DNA from: SpSt-398 sp033762195
GTDB lineage: Bacteria > Bacteroidota > Bacteroidia > Chitinophagales > Chitinophagaceae
NCBI GenBank assembly: GCA_033762195.1
Contig: JANRLV010000129.1
Coordinates: forward strand, 3,863-67,862
Length of the DNA: 64,000 bases
Direction: 5' to 3'
Shown piece by piece: positions 34,056-42,598 of the stretch. Numbering within the stretch: position 1 is the stretch's first letter; every line of letters begins with the position of its first letter. The notes beneath the pieces were generated by a model. That model searched no databases and was not told where the DNA came from. It saw only the letters and a list, made by a program, of their open reading frames with translations. A program made the position numbers and the translations under genes.

Positions 34056-34916
34056 TTAGTTGCTGACCCTTTTCCGGCGGATGGAAATTACTGGTGACCG
34101 GGTATGCGAAGGCTCAATCGCCAATGACTTTCTTTCCCCGCTTTCGATCCAACTCAGGTTGATCCTGAGCCGGTTTTTTAATACCGATTCATTGACAAAC
34201 AGGACCTCATTCGTGGCGGAATCGGCCAACTGGATACGCAACCGTAAGGGGTTGGCAAAAATATCATGTTGAAAAATGGAAGGGTATCCATCCAGGTAAA
34301 CAGAAATTGAATCCCCTTGTTTTCGTGCGGCTGACCTTACCTCCATGACCAACTCGGTGCTATCGGTGAATATTTCCGCCACCCGTTCAAATCTTCGTTC
34401 CGTGGGTGCAAGGTAGAACCCGCTTCGCTCTGCAAACAGAAAGAGGTCTTCTCCATATTTCACCAGTTCTTCGCTGGTACTACTGCTGACCTCAAATGCG
34501 GTTTGGACGGTAGAAAAATTACTGGCGGTGGCATTGGGGCTTGACCATACGCCCGCCAGGCTCTTTCCGTTTGGCTCTGTGGGTATAATGACCGCTGACA
34601 TACTCCGCAGCCATCCACAGGTTTCTTCATTGAGGTTTACTTGTCTGACAATTTTCTCCCAGGTCAGAAACACCCGATTCTGGTCGCGTGCACCAACCAC
34701 CAGGTAATCACATCCGGTCACGGTATTTTTTTCAAATCCGCGGAGGTACATCATCCCCCAAAGACGGCCTGTAGAGTCTTCCTCCAGCTCAAGTGTCATC
34801 CGCATCTCCTGGTCTTTAAACCCATTGATGGCAATCTTTCCTTCCCAAATTCCGGTAAGGGACTGGGAGAAAAGGGAAAGCGGAATGAGCGCGATGACGA
34901 GTAGGGAGCGTTTGAT
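34056..34916 (-). CDS. Secreted protein of unknown function with no standard start codon
   Basis: The frame is open from a TAA at 34925-34923. Between that stop and the first ATG (34805) it encodes an unmistakable signal peptide, KRSLLVIALIPLSLFSQ, followed by LTGIWEGKIAINGFKDQE, a common opening of Bacteroidetes lipocalin-like secreted proteins. The codon just before the Lys is ATC at 34916-34914, and no ATG, GTG or TTG precedes the signal peptide. Either ATC is used or an ATG was mutated or misread. The mature part (about 265 aa) is beta-rich with LELEEDSTGRLWGMMYLRG and ends in a basic SIRRKRVSN. If only the ATG at 34805 is used, the protein is 249 aa and lacks a signal peptide. Function unknown. 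Confidence 0.7.
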   Translation of the reverse strand: MKRSLLVIALIPLSLFSQSLTGIWEGKIAINGFKDQEMRMTLELEEDSTGRLWGMMYLRGFEKNTVTGCDYLVVGARDQNRVFLTWEKIVRQVNLNEETCGWLRSMSAVIIPTEPNGKSLAGVWSSPNATASNFSTVQTAFEVSSSTSEELVKYGEDLFLFAERSGFYLAPTERRFERVAEIFTDSTELVMEVRSAARKQGDSISVYLDGYPSIFQHDIFANPLRLRIQLADSATNEVLFVNESVLKNRLRINLSWIESGERKSLAIEPSHTRSPVISIRRKRVSN

Positions 34917-35053
34917 GGTTGGTTATTTTGGGAATTTGAAAATGTGTGAGGTGCTAATTTAGGAAACTGAGATTAATAATTATCTCAAATTAACAAAAAT
35001 TGAACACCCTCATTCCCAACCCCCAAATCTCAAATTCACCAATAGGTCAATGA

Positions 35054-35770
35054 TCAAATGGCCTGATGGTTAAATGGCTGTAACACCATTTCATTTACCA
35101 CACCACTTACCGGTTGCTGGCAGAGGAACCAGATGGCGCGTGCGGCTTCGGTAGCGACGATCATTTTGTCGCGTTGTACCCGTAGGTCAATGGTATCCCA
35201 AAACGGTGAATCCACTCCACCCAAAAACAGATTGGTAATTCGGATATCCGTTCGTTTTACTTCTTCGCGTATGGATTGCATCATTCCCACCAAACCATAC
35301 TTGGCCGCGCAATATGCCGCCGCCCCACTCATGGGAGTCTTCCCGAGAATCCCGGGAATATTTATGATCAGTCCTTTTTTTGCTTCTTTCATGCCGGGCA
35401 AAAAGGCCTTGACCAGATTGAAAGAACTAACCAGATTGGCATCAATCATTTGGTAAAGATCGTTCAGCGATAATTGGTCAAGGGGTTTGATCACTCCGGC
35501 ACCCGCCGCATTGACCAATATATCGATCCGGGGTACAAGGGCACGGATCTTTTCCGCCATGGAGGCTACCTCCGTTTCTTTTGACAGGTCTGCTATGAAG
35601 ACCCGATCAGAAGAAACCTGGCAGGCTTCAGCCAAACTCAGGATTTTTTCGGCTTTCCGTCCTGCCAGGTAAATAATTGCCCCGCTTTGCGCCAGCAGCC
35701 TGGCTGTTTCTGAACCAATGCCACCGGTTGCTCCGGCGATCAAAATATGTTTGCCTTTAACTGATTCCAA
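35054..35770 (-). CDS. SDR-family oxidoreductase
   Basis: This 238-aa short-chain dehydrogenase has the NAD(P)-binding GATGGIGSETA, NAAGAGVIKPLDQLS, the catalytic Tyr-Lys in AAYCAAKYGLVGMM and a Ser upstream (GILGKTPMSGAA). The substrate is unknown. No ATG precedes the Rossmann fold at a sensible distance; the TTG at 35770 (MESVKGKHILIAG) is the likely start, 53 bp from the divergent photolyase gene. Upstream ATGs at 35884 and 35896 would overlap that gene and add about 40 implausible residues. Confidence 0.82.
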   Translation of the reverse strand: MESVKGKHILIAGATGGIGSETARLLAQSGAIIYLAGRKAEKILSLAEACQVSSDRVFIADLSKETEVASMAEKIRALVPRIDILVNAAGAGVIKPLDQLSLNDLYQMIDANLVSSFNLVKAFLPGMKEAKKGLIINIPGILGKTPMSGAAAYCAAKYGLVGMMQSIREEVKRTDIRITNLFLGGVDSPFWDTIDLRVQRDKMIVATEAARAIWFLCQQPVSGVVNEMVLQPFNHQAI

Positions 35771-35823
35771 TTGAATTTCTTTCCACCTACAACAATGCCT
35801 GTCTGGATTTGTTTGAATAGAAA

Positions 35824-37296
35824 ATGAAAACAGCCGGATTGATATTTCCCCACCAGCTTTTTGATCCACATCCCCTCCTTTCATTGGGGATACCAATATT
35901 TATTGTGGAGGAATATCTGTTCTTCCGACAATACAGGTTTCACAAAAAGAAACTCATTTTCCACCGGGCTTCCATGAAGGGATTTGCTAACCGAATTCTT
36001 TCAAAAAAGGTAGAATACCATTACATAGCGGCTACAGACCCCCGTTCGGATATACGCTTGTTGATACCTGCGCTTGCCCGGGAGGGCTTTAAGAAGATCA
36101 TCTATATTGATACAACTGATAATTGGCTAGAAAAGAGAATGCAGAAATCCATACACGAGACAGGATTGCGTTCAGAAAAACTATCCTCCCCGCTTTTCCT
36201 CAATCAGCTCGAAGAAGTGACCCCATTTTTCGAAACCAGAAAGACCTATTTCCAAACCGACTTTTATACCTGGCAACGGAAAAAGAGAAACATCCTCCTT
36301 ACTCCGGAAGGTAAACCGGTAGGAGGTAAATGGACCTATGATGCGGAAAACCGGGAAAAATTTCCCCGGAAGGGTCTGCCTCCATTGGTGGATCTACCTA
36401 AACCGAATGAGGAGGTAAATGAGGCTGTAGAATATGTTGAACAATACTTCCCCGGTAACCCAGGCACCAGCAAGGGTTTCTTTTTCCCGGTGGACCATTC
36501 ATCCGCCCTTACCTGGTTCAGCGATTTTCTTGTCCATCGCTTTGCGGCATTTGGCCGGTATGAGGATGCCATGGTGATGAACGAACCGATCTTGCATCAT
36601 TCTCTGATATCTCCATTGCTAAATGCCGGTCTGCTTTCTCCTCAACAAGTGATTGAGGAAACCCTGGCTGAATCGGATGCCCTGGCTATTCCCCTGGCTT
36701 CACTGGAAGGTTTTTTGCGCCAGGTCATGGGTTGGAGGGAATTCATCCGGATCGTTTATGAGCGGGAAGGAAGCAGGCAAAGGACACATAACTACTGGAA
36801 TCATACCCGAAAGATCCCTTCTGCTTTCTATACGGGGGAGACAGGCGTCCTGCCTGTTGATACAGTGATACGGCGTGTATTGGAAACAGGCTATTGCCAT
36901 CATATCGAAAGACTGATGGTCCTGGGAAATTTTATGCTACTATGTGAGTTTGACCCCGATGAGGTCTACCGTTGGTTCATGGAACTTTTTATCGATAGTT
37001 ATGACTGGGTAATGGTACCAAATGTATATGGCATGACCCAGTTTGCCGACGGCGGATTGATGACCACCAAACCGTATATCAGCGGAAGCAATTACCTGTT
37101 AAAGATGGGTGATTGGCAAAAAGGGCCCTGGCAGGAAACCTGGGATGGATTGTTCTGGAGGTTTATGCATGTACACCGTGATTTTTTTACTCAGAACCCC
37201 CGGTTGGGAATGTTGGTAAAGACCTTTGATAAGATGCCTGTTGAAAAAAGAAAACAGCATTTGAAAAAGGCTGATGAATTTTTATCCAAACTCTAA
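35824..37296 (+). CDS. FeS-BCP-type cryptochrome/photolyase lacking the cluster cysteines
   Basis: This 490-aa protein belongs to the photolyase-related group whose founder PhrB repairs 6-4 photoproducts. It starts GLIFPHQLFDPHPLL, has the N-terminal antenna domain to about residue 130 and RNILLTPEGKPVGGKWTYDAENR. The FAD-binding helical domain is seen in LEGFLRQVMGWREFIR, CHHIERLMVLGNFMLL, DSYDWVMVPNVYGMTQFADGG and TTKPYISGSNYLLKM. Family members have a CxxC and a third Cys soon after this that hold a [4Fe-4S] cluster. Here the segment reads GDWQKGPWQETWDGLFWRF with no cysteine. The flavin site looks intact, so it may be a cluster-free photolyase or a photoreceptor. Confidence 0.9.
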   Translation: MKTAGLIFPHQLFDPHPLLSLGIPIFIVEEYLFFRQYRFHKKKLIFHRASMKGFANRILSKKVEYHYIAATDPRSDIRLLIPALAREGFKKIIYIDTTDNWLEKRMQKSIHETGLRSEKLSSPLFLNQLEEVTPFFETRKTYFQTDFYTWQRKKRNILLTPEGKPVGGKWTYDAENREKFPRKGLPPLVDLPKPNEEVNEAVEYVEQYFPGNPGTSKGFFFPVDHSSALTWFSDFLVHRFAAFGRYEDAMVMNEPILHHSLISPLLNAGLLSPQQVIEETLAESDALAIPLASLEGFLRQVMGWREFIRIVYEREGSRQRTHNYWNHTRKIPSAFYTGETGVLPVDTVIRRVLETGYCHHIERLMVLGNFMLLCEFDPDEVYRWFMELFIDSYDWVMVPNVYGMTQFADGGLMTTKPYISGSNYLLKMGDWQKGPWQETWDGLFWRFMHVHRDFFTQNPRLGMLVKTFDKMPVEKRKQHLKKADEFLSKL

Positions 37297-37360
37297 CCCA
37301 GGAATGTATGCCTTGGGTAAGCAATGACCATTAGCTGCATAAACCCAAGCCACAATCCCT

Positions 37361-37368
37361 TAATTTTG
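37361..37368 (+). promoter_or_regulatory. -7 promoter element of the thioesterase gene
   Basis: TAATTTTG fits TAnnTTTG and ends 14 nt before the ATG at 37383. Confidence 0.45.
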
Positions 37369-37382
37369 CTTAAAATTTGATT

Positions 37383-37895
37383 ATGCGGGAAAAGACACCC
37401 TCTGACAGTTATACGGTGATGACCGAACTGGTATTACCCAATGATACAAATACCTTTGGCAACCTGATGGGTGGCCGGTTGATGTACTGGATGGATATTG
37501 CCGCGGCATTGGCGGCCATGAAACATTGCAGTTCACCGGTAGTCACTGCCTCGGTAGATAATATCTCTTTTGAAGCGCCGATCAAATTGGGAAATGTGGT
37601 GCATATTGAAGCCAAGGTTTCCCGCGCCTTCAATAGCTCCATGGAAGTGCACCTGAACGTTTGGGGTGAAGATGCGATCCAGCAATTCAAATACAAAAGC
37701 AACGAAGCCTATTATACATTTGTCGCCCTTGATCCCAATGGCAAGCCACGCCCTGTACCCGGATTGGTTGCGGAAACAGAAGAGGAAGTGAAACTCTTTG
37801 AAGGGGCTTTGCGCCGTCGGCAAATACGCCTGATCCTGGGTGGAAAAATGAAACCGGATGATGCAGCGGAGTTGAAGGCCTTGTTTGTGAAGTAG
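37383..37895 (+). CDS. Acyl-CoA thioesterase (hotdog fold)
   Basis: This 170-aa protein has the hotdog core of the YciA/BFIT group: VLPNDTNTFGNLMGGRLMYW with the catalytic Asp in WMDIAAALAAMKHC, then ASVDNISFEAPIKLGNVVHIEAKV. It would hydrolyse short- to medium-chain acyl-CoAs. The ATG at 37383 is used; an in-frame TTG two codons upstream is less likely. The C-terminal 40 residues are basic and may help hexamer formation. It converges on a PlsC-like gene across a heptamer array. Confidence 0.93.
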   Translation: MREKTPSDSYTVMTELVLPNDTNTFGNLMGGRLMYWMDIAAALAAMKHCSSPVVTASVDNISFEAPIKLGNVVHIEAKVSRAFNSSMEVHLNVWGEDAIQQFKYKSNEAYYTFVALDPNGKPRPVPGLVAETEEEVKLFEGALRRRQIRLILGGKMKPDDAAELKALFVK

Positions 37896-37910
37896 ATCTA
37901 AAGTACTAAG

Positions 37911-37945
37911 AGCTAATAGCTATTAGCTCTTAGCTTTTAGCCTTC
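37911..37945. repeat. Heptamer array AGCTAAT / AGCTTTT, 5 units
   Basis: AGCTAAT, AGCTATT, AGCTCTT, AGCTTTT and AGCCTTC run in register. The first half pairs with the second (AGCTAATAGCTATTAGCT is self-complementary). It lies between the convergent thioesterase and PlsC-like genes. Confidence 0.9.
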
Positions 37946-38683
37946 AATATGTGGTCTGAACTTTTTGCTTTGTTCAATCGCATCCATCACTTGTTCCAGT
38001 ATGAGTTCGGCGGGAGCTTCAAAATCGATCGGTAGAGGTTCCTTGAAAGTAACCGATAATTGTGTTCCTGGTTTTTTCAATTTCAACCCTTTTTTATTGA
38101 ACGCTCTTCCAAACCCTTCGATCACCACAGGTACCACAATGGGTTTGTGATATTTGATGATGAGCGCTGTGCCTTTTCTGCCGGGTGCATAGGGGGTTGT
38201 TGTTCCCTGGGGAAAAGTGATGATCCAACTTTCTTTTAAGGCGCGTTCTATCTTACGTGTATCGGAGGGGTCCAATCCTTTTCGCACTTCACTCCCACCC
38301 TCTTTCCAGGTTCGTTTAACGGTCAGCGCACCGGCTAATGTGAAGAGCCGGCTGATCAAACTCCCTTTCATCGTTTCTTCAGCTGCTACATAGTAAACGC
38401 GGGTAAAAGGGTTGAGCAAATAATAGGGAACACCCAGTCTGTTTTTCTTCCCCCATTTTACGGCACAAAAAATATGGAGAAAGGTGATCACATCAGCGAA
38501 GTAGGTTTGGTGATTACTGACAAAAAGAACATTTTGCTTAGGCAGGTTGCTGATATGTTCGGTGCCCCGGATTCTGAGCCGGTTCACCCAAACGAGTCCC
38601 GGGTAAGAGAGTATCCCCACAAAGGCATATACCAGGGCCTTTACCCATCTTGCATTTTTGATTCGTTCTTTCCAGGATGCCAT
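37937..38683 (-). CDS. PlsC-like 1-acyl-glycerol-3-phosphate acyltransferase
   Basis: This 248-aa membrane-associated protein has the acyltransferase fold: LFVSNHQTYFADVITFLH, YYVAAEETMKGSLISRLF, WIITFPQGTTTPYAPGRKGTA and VPVVIEGFGRAF. The first motif has five residues between His and Asp (HX5D), where most PlsC proteins have four; yeast-type glycerol-3-phosphate acyltransferases also use five. It probably acylates lysophosphatidate or a related lipid. An N-terminal hydrophobic segment (ALVYAFVGILSYPGLVWV) may anchor it. Confidence 0.87.
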   Translation of the reverse strand: MASWKERIKNARWVKALVYAFVGILSYPGLVWVNRLRIRGTEHISNLPKQNVLFVSNHQTYFADVITFLHIFCAVKWGKKNRLGVPYYLLNPFTRVYYVAAEETMKGSLISRLFTLAGALTVKRTWKEGGSEVRKGLDPSDTRKIERALKESWIITFPQGTTTPYAPGRKGTALIIKYHKPIVVPVVIEGFGRAFNKKGLKLKKPGTQLSVTFKEPLPIDFEAPAELILEQVMDAIEQSKKFRPHIEG

Positions 38684-38731
38684 ATTTCGTGCTACCAGCT
38701 AGTTTGTGGCCGCTAAATTAGACAATTAATT

Positions 38732-38763
38732 AAAAAAAAGGGGCGCCCTAGACAAGGCACCCC
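38732..38763 (-). terminator. Terminator after the second T9SS protein
   Basis: GGGGCGCC (38740-38747) pairs with GGCACCCC (38756-38763), one wobble, around an 8-nt loop. On the minus strand it is followed by eight U residues. Strong intrinsic terminator. Confidence 0.9.
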
Positions 38764-38800
38764 GCAGGTTATTAAACCTGAGCATGATTCAGCTGAATCG

Positions 38801-40225
38801 TCATCGAACAATAGAAAATTTGCAGGTACTTACTTCCGCTTCGTCTATCATTTGCAATGTGTACACGCCCGGTTGCAACCTGTTGAGATTATTGATACTG
38901 ATGGAATTGTTTCCTTCATAAACGGTGGCCTTTTGTGTCAGCACCACTTTTCCGGTGAAATCAATGACCCGGAGATCCACCATGCCTTTCGATACAGCAG
39001 TCATGCGTACGGTAGCATTTCCACTTACGATCGGGTTGGGGTTGATCACGATACCGCTGATCGCTTTGCTGCTGCGACGGATCAGGACAGTCGTGCTATA
39101 GGTGAATTTGCCATCCAGATCCACCATTTTGAGTCTGTAATAAAAAGCATTGCCATTCACACTGCTCAGGTTATCCTTAAGCTCATAGCTTCTGGTTTGT
39201 CCAGGGCCACCCGTAGGGTTGACCAGACCAACATTTGTAAAGTCGATTCCATTCACACTGCGCTCTACCTCATACTGGCGGAATTTCACTTCATTCTCAG
39301 CGGTCCAGTTCAGGATAGCGCTACCGCCATTGTATCTGCCGGTAAAACCAAGCAGGTGTACAGGGAGGGTGGATTGAGAGGGGAATTCAAAACAGCCAAA
39401 GCGTCCACCATACTGGCGGGTGGGCTGACCAAAGTTGGTTGCCAGGCCACCTGATTCGTAGTTATAACCCATACGATAGGTGATAAAGGACTGGGCAACC
39501 CCGTATTGTCCGGCAACGGCTACTTCCGCGCAACGAGACACTCCATCTCTTTCGCAAACACTTCCGGCAAACCCTCTCCAGGTACTGGCATCTCCAGTGT
39601 ACTGATAGGCCACCAGTTCAGTATTGCTGTTTCCGTTGATGGTCAGTGGTGGTGCTTCACGGAATACACCGGTTTCACGAAACCAGCGTTGACCGGTCAT
39701 AGAGCCATCCACATCATAATGGACATAGTTCAGATTCGCCAAAACGGCGGGTACGGTAAAGTCGTTATTGCTGACCGGGTTATCTACATGCAGGTAAAAA
39801 CGAACAGTGAACTGCACATAACCATCGCGGTCGGTAGCGCCCAGGTTCTGGTCCGGAGAGATCCGGGGGGCGAAGAAAGAAGCGATACTGATACCACCCT
39901 GGTCAACTGCTGCATCATCATCTACACTCTGCAGGATGGCACGATAGGTAGCATCCACGGATACCGTGGCATGCACACGTTGTCCATTTACAAGCGCTAC
40001 ATCGGTAAAACGATAGACCTGGGTTGCGGCATTAAAGGTCCCACCCTGGAAATTCGTCACCACGATGTTGGAGCCCGGAGGACAGATGTCAATATTTGCA
40101 TTTGTGGTACAAAAGGAGGCGTTACAGCTAATCGGATTGGCAGGGACGCTTCCTGGCGCAGATTGCGCATAGCTTCGGTTACTCAGCCATAATAATGGCG
40201 TAAGGAGTAGAAAATATTTGATCAT
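38801..40225 (-). CDS. Secreted T9SS-sorted protein
   Basis: This 474-aa protein has a signal peptide (IKYFLLLTPLLWLSNRSYAQ). An N-terminal Cys-containing region (ISCNASFCTTNANIDICPPG) and a beta-rich domain of about 250 residues with VDGSMTGQRWFRETGVF follow. A segment with LLGFTGRYNGGSAILNW and QYEVERSVNGIDF is typical of Bacteroidetes adhesin-like proteins. The C-terminal type A T9SS sorting domain (about 390-474) has NPNPIVSGNATVRM, VDLRVIDFTGKVVLTQK and LQPGVYTLQMI. It is exported to the cell surface; the binding partner is unknown. A promoter with ideal spacing lies 190 bp upstream, giving a long leader. Confidence 0.88.
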   Translation of the reverse strand: MIKYFLLLTPLLWLSNRSYAQSAPGSVPANPISCNASFCTTNANIDICPPGSNIVVTNFQGGTFNAATQVYRFTDVALVNGQRVHATVSVDATYRAILQSVDDDAAVDQGGISIASFFAPRISPDQNLGATDRDGYVQFTVRFYLHVDNPVSNNDFTVPAVLANLNYVHYDVDGSMTGQRWFRETGVFREAPPLTINGNSNTELVAYQYTGDASTWRGFAGSVCERDGVSRCAEVAVAGQYGVAQSFITYRMGYNYESGGLATNFGQPTRQYGGRFGCFEFPSQSTLPVHLLGFTGRYNGGSAILNWTAENEVKFRQYEVERSVNGIDFTNVGLVNPTGGPGQTRSYELKDNLSSVNGNAFYYRLKMVDLDGKFTYSTTVLIRRSSKAISGIVINPNPIVSGNATVRMTAVSKGMVDLRVIDFTGKVVLTQKATVYEGNNSISINNLNRLQPGVYTLQMIDEAEVSTCKFSIVR

Positions 40226-40414
40226 GCTTCAAGTTTTAACGTATTCCGAGGGTTTAGCGGATATGGATACGTAGGCGGCAAATGCTCAGCCTGCTGAAGC
40301 TTTTCAGAATAAAAAATTGGACTAATAGAGGTTTTGAAGGAAGATTGGTCGGATTAGTGGTGTCTCGTGGATAGAAGGATACGCAAAGTAGAGGGTGTAA
40401 CGATGTTCTAGATG

Positions 40415-40445
40415 CAAACCTAATATCCGTTTTTTGATTTTGCAA
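40415..40445 (-). promoter_or_regulatory. Promoter of the second T9SS protein
   Basis: On the minus strand TTG (40445-40443), 20 nt, then TAGGTTTG (40422-40415). Both boxes and the spacing fit the Bacteroidetes consensus. The ATG is at 40225, so the leader would be about 185 nt. Confidence 0.55.
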
Positions 40446-40454
40446 GTATTCTAA

Positions 40455-40483
40455 GAAAAAAACCCCTCCGGGGAGGGGTTTTT
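40455..40483 (-). terminator. Terminator after rpsA
   Basis: AACCCCTC (40461-40468) pairs with GAGGGGTT (40473-40480) around CGGG. T-rich tracts lie on both sides, so it can stop transcription from either direction, chiefly rpsA. Confidence 0.9.
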
Positions 40484-40502
40484 ACGATAGTGCTATTCAG
40501 AA

Positions 40503-42401
40503 TCAGCTCTTTGCTTCGTCGCCAGAGCCTTTCTCTTCTTCTTTCAATTTGGCTTTGATCTCGGCCAGGGCACCCAGGTCACCCAGGGTGGCTTTTTCTA
40601 CCTTGCTCTGGATGGTTTTAACAGCCTTCTTGGTTTTTTCCGATTCTACGCGGGCTTCTTTTTTAGCCGCTTCTTTTTCATCGGTTTTGGCTTGTTCCCA
40701 GATACGGGTATGGGAGATCACGATCCGCTTTTCATTGCGATCGAACTCGATCACAACGAATGGACGGTTATCATCAACGACGATGGGTTTGCCATCTTCG
40801 GTGCTGAGATGACGGCTGGGGGCAAAGCCTTCCAGTCCGTAAGGAAGCTGTACCACAGCGCCTTTGTCATCGCGGCGGATAACGGTTCCTTCATGGATAC
40901 TGCCGATGGCAAAGGTATCCTGAAGGGTATTCCAGGGATCTTCTTCCAATTGTTTGTGTCCGAGTTGGAGTTTGCGGTTATCCTTGTCAATGCCCATGAT
41001 AATGACATCGATCTTCTCTCCTACTTTCGTATAGTCGGAGGGGTGGTTAAAGCGCTTCAGCCAGCTCAGGTCGGAGATATGGATCATACCACCGATACCG
41101 GGGGCCAGTTCCACGAATACACCATAAGGTGTGATATTCTTTACCAGACCGTTGTGACGGCTTTCCAGCGGGAATTTCACTTCGATGGTGCTCCAGGGAT
41201 CTTCGCTGAGTTGTTTGATGGAGAGGCTCATTTTGCGGCTGTTCTTATCCAGCGTCACCACTTTGGCCTCATGCTCATCACCCAGTTTGAAGAATTCTTT
41301 GGCATTGATCGGTGTATTGGCCCAGGTGATCTCACTTACGTGCACCAGTCCTTCTACACCAGGGAGGATCTCGAGGAAGGCGCCATAGTCTTCGATATTC
41401 ACTACACGGCCTTTGATCACTTCACCTTCTTTGATATTCTCAGGCAGCACATCCCAAGGATGTGGGGTCAGTTGTTTCAGACCCAGGCTGATACGTTTTT
41501 TCTCGTCGTCGAAATCCAATACCACCACATTGACCTTCTGGTCCATTTTCAATACCTCGCTTGGGTGGTTGATACGTCCCCAGGAGATATCGGTGATATA
41601 GAGCAGACCGTCCAGGCCACCAAGATCCATGAAGGCACCGAAATCGGTGATGTTCTTCACAGTTCCTTCGAGTACCTGTCCTTTTTCCATCTTGCTCATG
41701 ATCTCGGCACGTTGTGCTTCGATATCGCTTTCAATCAGGGCTTTGTGGCTTACTACGGCATTCTTGATGGTTTCGTTGATCTTCACCACTTTGAACTCCA
41801 TGGTCTTGCCGACAAACTGATCGTAGTCGGTAACAGGTTTAACATCGATCTGAGATCCGGGAAGGAAGGTTTCCATTCCGAATACATCCACGATAAGACC
41901 ACCTTTGGTCTTGTTGGTAACGGTACCGGTAATAACCTCGCCCGTTTTGTGTACTTCCATGATACGCTCCCAGGCACGTGTGATACGGGCTTGCTTGCGG
42001 CTCAGGTTGAGGTGACCATCCCGGTCCTCTTTTTCCACTACCATTACTTCCACTTCATCACCGATCTTCAGATTGGGGATGTCACGGAATTCATTGAGGG
42101 AAACCAATCCATCACTTTTGAAACCGATATTCAGTACAACATCCGTCTTGGTAAGACCAACCACAGTACCAGCCATCAGTTCTCCGTCTACGATGTTACG
42201 GAATGTAGCATCATACACTTTGTCATACTTCTCTTTTTCATCCTTGCTGTACAACGATACATTGCGCTTGTCAATTGACCAGTCAAAATCGTCGTGAGCA
42301 GTCTCCACAGGTACATTTTGTGTCGCTGTAGCCGCCACGGTTTCCACCACGGGCGCCTCCTGGGATTCAGCGTTTGGGTTAACAATATTGTTTTCAGACA
42401 T
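40503..42401 (-). CDS. rpsA: 30S ribosomal protein S1
   Basis: This 632-aa protein has six S1 (OB-fold) RNA-binding domains, each with a DYGAFLEI/DFGAFMDLGG or PYGVFVELAPGIGGMIHIS type core, between an acidic N-terminal tail of about 60 residues and a charged C-terminal tail rich in Lys/Glu/Ala. S1 helps the 30S subunit bind mRNA, which is important where leaders are short. The ATG at 42401 (MSENNIVNP) is chosen; an upstream in-frame ATG at 42437 overlaps the promoter element. Confidence 0.96.
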   Translation of the reverse strand: MSENNIVNPNAESQEAPVVETVAATATQNVPVETAHDDFDWSIDKRNVSLYSKDEKEKYDKVYDATFRNIVDGELMAGTVVGLTKTDVVLNIGFKSDGLVSLNEFRDIPNLKIGDEVEVMVVEKEDRDGHLNLSRKQARITRAWERIMEVHKTGEVITGTVTNKTKGGLIVDVFGMETFLPGSQIDVKPVTDYDQFVGKTMEFKVVKINETIKNAVVSHKALIESDIEAQRAEIMSKMEKGQVLEGTVKNITDFGAFMDLGGLDGLLYITDISWGRINHPSEVLKMDQKVNVVVLDFDDEKKRISLGLKQLTPHPWDVLPENIKEGEVIKGRVVNIEDYGAFLEILPGVEGLVHVSEITWANTPINAKEFFKLGDEHEAKVVTLDKNSRKMSLSIKQLSEDPWSTIEVKFPLESRHNGLVKNITPYGVFVELAPGIGGMIHISDLSWLKRFNHPSDYTKVGEKIDVIIMGIDKDNRKLQLGHKQLEEDPWNTLQDTFAIGSIHEGTVIRRDDKGAVVQLPYGLEGFAPSRHLSTEDGKPIVVDDNRPFVVIEFDRNEKRIVISHTRIWEQAKTDEKEAAKKEARVESEKTKKAVKTIQSKVEKATLGDLGALAEIKAKLKEEEKGSGDEAKS

Positions 42402-42434
42402 GATAAAATTCCCGAGGGATTTAATTCGGGGGTG

Positions 42435-42465
42435 CAAAGATAGGAAATTATTTCAGGCAAAACAA
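42435..42465 (-). promoter_or_regulatory. Promoter of rpsA
   Basis: On the minus strand TTG (42465-42463), 20 nt, then TATCTTTG (42442-42435); both boxes fit the Bacteroidetes promoter. The ATG lies 34 nt downstream of the -7 box. Confidence 0.62.
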
Positions 42466-42514
42466 GTAAATAAGGGTCTGAAAATCAATGAGTAAGAAAT
42501 GAATAATAGGGAAC

Positions 42515-42598
42515 ATAAAATAAGGAATAAGGAAGGGGTTGCCCTACTACCTTATTCCACATTTTATATTCCTGATTCCTTATTTCTTATTTCTCAAT
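42515..42598. repeat. Heptamer array ATAAGGA / CCTTATT hairpin
   Basis: A short left arm with ATAAGGA units (from about 42515) faces seven right units in register (CCTTATT, CCACATT, TTATATT, CCTGATT, CCTTATT, TCTTATT, TCTCAAT; 42550-42598). It lies between rpsA's upstream region and the end of the flavoprotein gene, overlapping its last codons. Confidence 0.88.

Noticed and set aside
35771..35896. N-terminal extension of the SDR protein to ATGs at 35884/35896
   Set aside because: It overlaps the divergent photolyase gene and adds residues without family similarity.
40692..42278. 528-codon open frame on the plus strand opposite rpsA
   Set aside because: It is fully antisense to a clear S1 gene; the composition is a mirror of S1 codons, with no family features.
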